Assembly: GCA_900543945.1 (NCBI GenBank)
Contig: UQTN01000032.1
Span: forward strand, 1-18,743
From: an uncultured Collinsella sp.
GTDB taxonomy: Bacteria; Actinomycetota; Coriobacteriia; Coriobacteriales; Coriobacteriaceae
DNA: 18,743 nucleotides
Direction: 5' to 3'
The notes below the pieces were generated by a model. The model searched no databases. It was not told the origin of the DNA and saw only the letters and a list, made by a program, of their open reading frames with translations. Shown here piece by piece: positions 14,368-18,743 of this stretch. Each line of letters starts with the position of its first letter. The first letter of the stretch is position 1. Position numbers and translations under genes: made by a program.

Positions 14368-15792
14368 TTAACGCTCGGAAACGGGACCATTCTCGAGCTC
14401 ATCCGCCGTAAAGCCCAGGAAATACGTGCCCAAGGCGCTCACAAGGAAGCCTGCACCAGCAGCGATTCCAAAGTTGATGAGATTCTGGGTCCCGCCGCCC
14501 GCAAACGCGAGGAACTCCAAGAAGTTAGATGCCGCGCCGGCAGTATAAACCGTGGCTCCGAGAGCGATTGCAAGCGCACCGGCAACAAAGGATCCGATAA
14601 TCTTCCAGACAAACACGCGGCGATAGCGCAGCATCATGCCGTAGATGAAAGGCTCGCCGACGCCTCCGACAATGTTTGCGACCAAATAGCCGAATGCCAT
14701 GCTCTTCTCGTCTTTATCGCACAGCTTGAGCCAGGTCGCCACCTCGCAGCCGAAGGTCGCCCAAAGGCTAACGCCCGTCGCAACCAAAACAAAGCTGTCG
14801 GTTCCCACAGTCATATAGTTAGCGATGGCAATCATCGCAACCGCCACATGCATGCCGGTAATAATCATTGGGCACCAAAGACCCGCCAGAATACCTCCTC
14901 CGAGAATGGCGGCGATACCACCGGAAGTACCAAGGAACTCAAAACCGGCGGCGAGGGCATTACCGGCCCATGAACCAACAGGGGCGAGAGCGCAGAGAGA
15001 CACAGGAACAGCGACGACCATGGTAAGGAAAGGCGCGAAAACCGTTGAAAGGGTATCTGGCACATATTTGCGGAAGAAGCGCTCGATATAACTCATCGCC
15101 CACACGGACAGAAGAATGGGAAGGACCGTCTTTGTGTAGTTTGCGGCGACGCAGGGAATGCCATAAACGGAGAACTGAGCTCCATCGGTCGCAAGCTGAA
15201 TCATGGTCGGGTCGATAAGAATGCCGCCCATAAAGGCACCGAGGACAGGCGTTACGCCAATGTTCTTAGCCGCATTATAGCCAAGGTAGATGGGGATAAA
15301 ATAGAACGCTGCGTCATAAACCATGTTCATCAGAACATAAAGGTCGCTTGTGTCGGACAGCACGCCCGCCATCGTAGGTCCCAGCACCACCGCTACGGTC
15401 TTGAACAGGCCAGCACACATTAGGACGGGGATCATAGGCACCATGGAGCTTGACAGGTAGTTGAGGATGTTATTGCCAATAACCTTAGGTGTGAGCTTCT
15501 GCTTAGGAGCATCAAGGTTCTCGTCGATGGCGTCCTGCTTGGCAAAGCCGCCGATCTTGCAGAGCTCGTCATAAACCTTGGGCACGTTTTGGCCCACGAT
15601 TACCTGGAACTGCCCTCCGGAGATTTGAGCACCCAACACACCGCCAATCTTCTTCACTTCTTTGATATCGGGGGCATCGATATCTTTGAGGTTAAAACGC
15701 AGGCGCGTCATACAGTGCGCAACAAACGTCACGTTCTCCTTGCCACCGACGGCCTCGAGCACGTCCGCGGCGATTTTCTTATTGTCAGTCAT
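14368..15792 (-). CDS. PTS EIIBC, beta-glucoside family
   Basis: A 474-residue sugar transporter of the phosphoenolpyruvate phosphotransferase system. Residues 1 to about 90 are the EIIB domain with the phosphorylated Cys27 in VAHCMTRLRF. From about 105 on is the multi-helix EIIC domain, with GAFMGGILIDPTMI, GMHVAV and GGVGEPFIYGMML, the region that contacts the sugar. The fused EIIA domain of BglF-type proteins is absent, so EIIA must come from another gene. The ATG at 15792 has AAGGGAG seven bases upstream. The upstream antiterminator gene and the leader terminator indicate sugar-induced antitermination. The sugar cannot be told from the sequence; the family mostly takes beta-glucosides, sucrose, trehalose or N-acetylmuramate. 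Confidence 0.9.
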   Translation of the reverse strand: MTDNKKIAADVLEAVGGKENVTFVAHCMTRLRFNLKDIDAPDIKEVKKIGGVLGAQISGGQFQVIVGQNVPKVYDELCKIGGFAKQDAIDENLDAPKQKLTPKVIGNNILNYLSSSMVPMIPVLMCAGLFKTVAVVLGPTMAGVLSDTSDLYVLMNMVYDAAFYFIPIYLGYNAAKNIGVTPVLGAFMGGILIDPTMIQLATDGAQFSVYGIPCVAANYTKTVLPILLSVWAMSYIERFFRKYVPDTLSTVFAPFLTMVVAVPVSLCALAPVGSWAGNALAAGFEFLGTSGGIAAILGGGILAGLWCPMIITGMHVAVAMIAIANYMTVGTDSFVLVATGVSLWATFGCEVATWLKLCDKDEKSMAFGYLVANIVGGVGEPFIYGMMLRYRRVFVWKIIGSFVAGALAIALGATVYTAGAASNFLEFLAFAGGGTQNLINFGIAAGAGFLVSALGTYFLGFTADELENGPVSER

Positions 15793-15894
15793 AGCTGAAC
15801 TCCCTTGCTTTTCTGTCTTCCCGTTTGCGCACACGCGAAGAACCGATTACGGCAGGCCTGACACGAGGCAAATCGAGAAAAGCAAGAAGAAGAC

Positions 15895-15960
15895 AAAAAC
15901 AGAAGAGCCCCAAAGCACAAAGCGGACAGGGAACTGCCTACGTCATGCTTCGAGGCTCTT
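15895..15960 (-). terminator. Leader terminator of the PTS gene
   Basis: On the - strand AAGAGCC (15960-15954) pairs with GGCTCTT (15909-15903), with further AAGCA/TGCTT pairing inside. CTG and TTTTTG follow (T-run 15899-15895). It lies in the 267-base gap between the antiterminator gene and the PTS start, where BglG-type control needs one. Confidence 0.75.
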
Positions 15961-15966
15961 CTCGAA
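15949..15966 (-). promoter_or_regulatory. Probable RAT antiterminator hairpin
   Basis: On the - strand TTCGAG and CTCGAA form a perfect six-base-pair stem around the loop AAGAGC, preceded by GGTGTTA. The loop and 3' arm contain the AAGAGCC that forms the 5' arm of the leader terminator, so the two hairpins exclude each other. The layout matches BglG/LicT RNA targets, although the bases match the usual RAT consensus only in part. Confidence 0.6.
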
Positions 15967-16059
15967 TAACACCTTATGTGACTATGAAACTACATCCAAC
16001 AGTTGCTTTTACGAAAGTCGAAACCGGCCAACGGTCAAACTTCAGCGGCGAGCGGTCGA

Positions 16060-16896
16060 TTAGGACCTAGATCCCGCGCAGACGCGATTGACGTGGAGCA
16101 TCAGGTAGACCTTCTCTTCATCGGCGAGCCCGGCGTCAAAGCGCTCTTCGATAAGCGCGGCCATGCGGTCGACGCACACGGCCACGTCGGGATGCTGCTC
16201 GCAGAGCGGTCCGTAAAGCGCGCCGTTCTCCGTGTTGAGGGGCTCTCCTGTCTGCACGCGTTCTAACAGGTAGCGCACGTGCGTGGCATAACGGCAAAAG
16301 TCAAAGCCGTCGCGGTCCACGCAAACCCCCAGCTCGGATTCGATAATCTTGGTGAAGCTCTCGAGCATCACCTCGTCCTTACGCACCGTATTGGATTTGG
16401 CCTTTGAAGACGAGGCGACCACGCTGTTGACGATACAGAGCGCGATACCGCTCGCCTCCCCCCGCGGCATCTTGACGTTGAAGCCGCGATTGATGCCCTC
16501 GATCGCGAACTTGGCGATCTTGTACTCAATGGGGTACATCTGCTGCACATCATAGGAGAGCGGCATCTGCACAAACATATGCTCGCGGCAGCGTTTGATG
16601 GCAAAGGCGATATGGTCAGCCATGGTAAAGGGAAGGTTTGCCGAGAGCTCGCGCGAGATGTTGGAGCGAGCGATATCGGCAATCTGGGCGGAGAACTCCA
16701 TCACCTGAGGATCGATCTCGTCGAGCAGCGCTAGGTAGCGCGAGTCGACACCGTAGAAGGTTCGCTCGATCTTATCGAGTGTGACCTCATCGGGGCCATT
16801 GGGAAACCCGATACCGCGGCCAATTGCCACGAGTTCACGGCCCTTGGCGTTTACGCAGATAACCGTATTGTTGTTGATCCGCTTAAGGATTTTCAT
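16060..16896 (-). CDS. BglG/LicT-family transcriptional antiterminator
   Basis: A 278-residue antiterminator that binds nascent RNA to prevent termination when its sugar is present. Residues 1-57 are the CAT RNA-binding domain (MKILKRINNNTVICV), then PRD1 (about 65-165) and PRD2 (about 170-278). Expected phosphorylation histidines are present at His95 (ADHIAFAI), His206 (ATHVRYLLERV) and His269 (LMLHVNRV), but the second PRD1 histidine is Cys154 (IALCIVNS). The start at 16896 has AGGGAG close upstream (four-base spacing). A consensus-like promoter and a palindrome lie upstream. It precedes the PTS gene on the same strand, whose leader contains the overlapping antiterminator and terminator hairpins, so it most likely controls that gene. 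Confidence 0.92.
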   Translation of the reverse strand: MKILKRINNNTVICVNAKGRELVAIGRGIGFPNGPDEVTLDKIERTFYGVDSRYLALLDEIDPQVMEFSAQIADIARSNISRELSANLPFTMADHIAFAIKRCREHMFVQMPLSYDVQQMYPIEYKIAKFAIEGINRGFNVKMPRGEASGIALCIVNSVVASSSKAKSNTVRKDEVMLESFTKIIESELGVCVDRDGFDFCRYATHVRYLLERVQTGEPLNTENGALYGPLCEQHPDVAVCVDRMAALIEERFDAGLADEEKVYLMLHVNRVCAGSRS

Positions 16897-16937
16897 GACG
16901 CTCCCTACCCGGCGCAAGCAACAGCGCCGCGAGCCCG

Positions 16938-16967
16938 ATTATTCCACGGGATTTCAAATCCGGTCAA
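16938..16967 (-). promoter_or_regulatory. Promoter of the antiterminator gene with spacer palindrome
   Basis: On the - strand TTGACC (16967-16962) and AATAAT (16943-16938) are separated by 18 bases; each box matches five of six consensus bases. The spacer contains the perfect palindrome GGATTT-C-AAATCC at 16949-16961, a likely operator position. A GGCGC/GCGCC hairpin (16911-16928) lies in the short leader. Confidence 0.65.
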
Positions 16968-17144
16968 CCTTCCTTTCGACATCCGAACGATTCGCCCCGT
17001 CTTCATTCGATCAGCCTGAGAAGAAATTTCGCGCTTTGGTGAGTTGATGGTGTTGCGGGCGAATCCATCTCCGGTTCACACCGACTGGGTACCCTGAGGG
17101 CTGAACAACCTGTCGCAGCACTAAACGAACCGGAAGGACCCCGT

Positions 17145-18095
17145 ATGACGACTGAATATACCGACGCGCCGCGCACGCGCGTCATGACGCCGGCATCGCT
17201 CAACAACGGCGTGCACGAGAACCATTCCATCGGACAGACCATGGCCATCGCACCCAAAAAGGGCCTGTTTGACGACATTTCCATTCCCCAGATCATCGCC
17301 GGCGCCGCAGCTGCCGCCACGAGCGTCGCGCTTGCCTCCAAGATTGGTATCGCTGGTTCAGTAATTGGCGCCGCCGTGAGCTCGGTCATCACCGTTGTGT
17401 CCTCGCAGGTCTACCGCCACTTTATCTCTGCCAGCGCCGAAGCAATCAAGGGCACGCATGCCGCTGTCGACTACCCTGCCGGCGCCTACGAGCCCGTTGA
17501 ACCCGATGTCGAGGAGCACCTAGGTGGCGCCGCGACCACGCAGGAAATGCGCCAGGTTGCGGGACGCGCGACCACGGCGCGCGTCGCCCCTAACAGTCTG
17601 CGCGCCAAGGCGGCGGCAGAGCGCAGCCAGACGCAAAAGAAGGTCATCGTCTTCTCGATCGCCATCGCCATCGTCGCGGTCATCGCCTGCGCCGGCGCCA
17701 TCCTTATCACCACTGCCGGTGAGGGTCTGGGCGAGCGTCCCGAGCCAATCCTGTCGTCGCGCACGACCGAGAGCGATGCAAATGGCAACACCCAGTCGCA
17801 GGATCAGCAGGCACAGACGGACGACACGCAAGACAGTTCTGCCTCTGCCAATTCGTCCTCGAACACCCAAAACCAATCGCAGGGCACCGATTCCTCTACG
17901 GCCAACAGCGGTACGCAATCCGGCACGACCGACTCAAGCCAAACGACTGACGGCTCTCAACCGAGCACGGGCGACCAGACGAGCGACACCACGTCGGGAA
18001 CGGGCACAGCAAACAGCAGCAACAGCAATTCGAGTGGCACCACATCGGGCACGACATCTGACAGTTCAAGCCAAGGCACGACATCGGGCAACTAA
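17145..18095 (+). CDS. Membrane protein with long Ser/Thr/Asn/Gln-rich tail
   Basis: A 316-residue protein of no family I recognise. Residues about 46-90 (IPQIIAGAAAAATSVALASK onward) are small-residue-rich and hydrophobic, possibly one or two weak membrane helices. Residues about 166-190 (KKVIVFSIAIAIVAVIACAG) are a clear single membrane helix preceded by Lys. The last 110 or so residues are low-complexity S/T/N/Q/G/D, typical of an extended surface or linker segment. The basic side before the helix and the polar tail after it suggest the tail is outside the cell. GGAAGGA lies six bases before the ATG. It is divergent from the antiterminator gene and monocistronic, with a terminator 35 bases downstream. 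The role is unknown. Confidence 0.8.
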   Translation: MTTEYTDAPRTRVMTPASLNNGVHENHSIGQTMAIAPKKGLFDDISIPQIIAGAAAAATSVALASKIGIAGSVIGAAVSSVITVVSSQVYRHFISASAEAIKGTHAAVDYPAGAYEPVEPDVEEHLGGAATTQEMRQVAGRATTARVAPNSLRAKAAAERSQTQKKVIVFSIAIAIVAVIACAGAILITTAGEGLGERPEPILSSRTTESDANGNTQSQDQQAQTDDTQDSSASANSSSNTQNQSQGTDSSTANSGTQSGTTDSSQTTDGSQPSTGDQTSDTTSGTGTANSSNSNSSGTTSGTTSDSSSQGTTSGN

Positions 18096-18129
18096 GCACG
18101 TTTGCTTCTCATAGAGAACCGATCTGTAT

Positions 18130-18165
18130 AACGGGCGCGAACCGGCAACGGTCGCGCCCGTTTGC
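18130..18165 (+). terminator. Terminator of the membrane protein gene
   Basis: AACGGGCGCGA (18130-18140) pairs perfectly with TCGCGCCCGTT (18152-18162), followed by a short TTTGCCTT. It lies 35 bases after the stop. Confidence 0.75.
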
Positions 18166-18197
18166 CTTGGGCGCCGAGGTAGCACGCCCCGTGCGAT

Positions 18198-18205
18198 GGT
18201 AAGAT
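18198..18205 (+). promoter_or_regulatory. Extended -10 promoter of the last gene
   Basis: TGGTAAGAT (ending at 18205) is an extended -10 about 30 bases before the ATG at 18234. No -35 is evident, as is common with extended -10 promoters. Confidence 0.4.
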
Positions 18206-18233
18206 GCTTTGGTGTGTAAAGAGGAGATTTGCC

Positions 18234-18743
18234 ATGAGCAAGACAATAGTTAAGCCCACGCTATCGCTGGGCAACCACATCTATCTGTATCGCCTGCTGC
18301 GCGATGCGATTGGATGCGGCAAGCAAACGTTTATGACGCAGGTCGAGGAGGCGCTCGCCACCGGCGACATGGCCGCTTATGACCTGGGCTTCGAGTCCAC
18401 GCGCGAGTTGCTCGAGGAACTCGACGACTGCATTAAGCTGACCGTCTTTAAGGGCGGCCGCCTTTATGCCACCGTCATCGCCAACGAGGCCTGGGATACC
18501 GCCCTTGCCAAAGACGAGGACAAGCCCAAGGCAGCCAAGGGCGCCAAGCAGTCCTACAAAAAGAAAAAGCGCGGCGAGAAGGACCTCAAGGCCGTACGTC
18601 CCAAGCACGTTAAGCATCCCGAGCCCGTGGCCGAAGTCGCTCCGGAACCCGAGCCCGAGACAGAGATCGAAGTCGCTATTGAGGTAACAGCAGAAGCCGA
18701 AACCGAAATCGCCGCCACGACCGATCCCGAAGTCATATCCGAG
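18234..18743 (+). CDS. Unknown protein, possible LOTUS/OST-HTH-like winged helix (partial, runs off window)
   Basis: An open frame of 170 codons with no stop before the window edge. AGGAG lies seven bases before the ATG. Residues 1 to about 90 look like a folded helical domain (LSLGNHIYLYRLLRDAIGCG, then YDLGFESTRELLEELDD and LTVFKGGRLYATV). The order helix, short G-F-x-S turn, leucine-rich helix, then two strands resembles LOTUS/OST-HTH winged-helix domains, though this is by eye only. A Lys-rich stretch follows (about 95-130, KQSYKKKKRGEKDLKAVRPK), then a Glu/Pro/Val tail that continues past the edge. The basic linker and possible winged helix would fit nucleic-acid binding. The remainder of the gene is not visible. 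Confidence 0.75.
   Translation, partial: MSKTIVKPTLSLGNHIYLYRLLRDAIGCGKQTFMTQVEEALATGDMAAYDLGFESTRELLEELDDCIKLTVFKGGRLYATVIANEAWDTALAKDEDKPKAAKGAKQSYKKKKRGEKDLKAVRPKHVKHPEPVAEVAPEPEPETEIEVAIEVTAEAETEIAATTDPEVISE

Overview
The window looks like chromosome from a high-GC, anaerobic, lactate-forming Actinomycetota of the Coriobacteriia, most likely Collinsella. This is inferred from base composition, Shine-Dalgarno style and gene content (acetylase-branch lysine genes, NAD-dependent L-lactate dehydrogenase, glutamine-dependent NAD synthetase, BglG-controlled PTS). No rRNA, tRNA, CRISPR array, insertion sequence or phage gene was seen.

Left part (1-4400, + strand): a lysine/diaminopimelate operon behind a lysine riboswitch. 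A LysA-type decarboxylase reads in frame, with no stop codon, into DapA, so the first committed enzyme and the last enzyme of the pathway form one 769-codon frame. A strong internal ribosome site could also make DapA alone. dapB follows with an 8-base overlap and a TTG start, then dapH and a strong hairpin. The aminotransferase and deacetylase steps of the acetylase branch are not in the operon; a DapL-like aminotransferase lies about 4 kb away on the other strand.

Middle part (4401-11213, - strand): separate housekeeping-type genes, mostly with their own terminators. They are a nucleoid-associated protein (NdpA family), an Mbeg1-like alpha/beta hydrolase flanked by two copies of a REP-like hairpin repeat, ldh, the DapL-like aminotransferase, and a two-domain NAD synthetase with a clear promoter.

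Accessory part (11347-16896, - strand): the DUF pair, transporter and hydrolase have visibly lower GC than their neighbours. A small overlapping pair (unknown protein plus DUF4160-like protein) is followed by what reads as one sugar-uptake locus, in transcription order: BglG-type antiterminator, a leader with overlapping antiterminator and terminator hairpins, a beta-glucoside-family PTS EIIBC, a neutral-ceramidase-like hydrolase and an AEC-family transporter. No glycosidase is present, so the pathway served is unclear. This is the best candidate here for an undescribed system.

Right end (17145-18743, + strand): a membrane protein with a long Ser/Thr/Asn/Gln-rich tail, a terminator, and the first 170 codons of a gene that runs off the window and may carry a LOTUS-like winged-helix domain.
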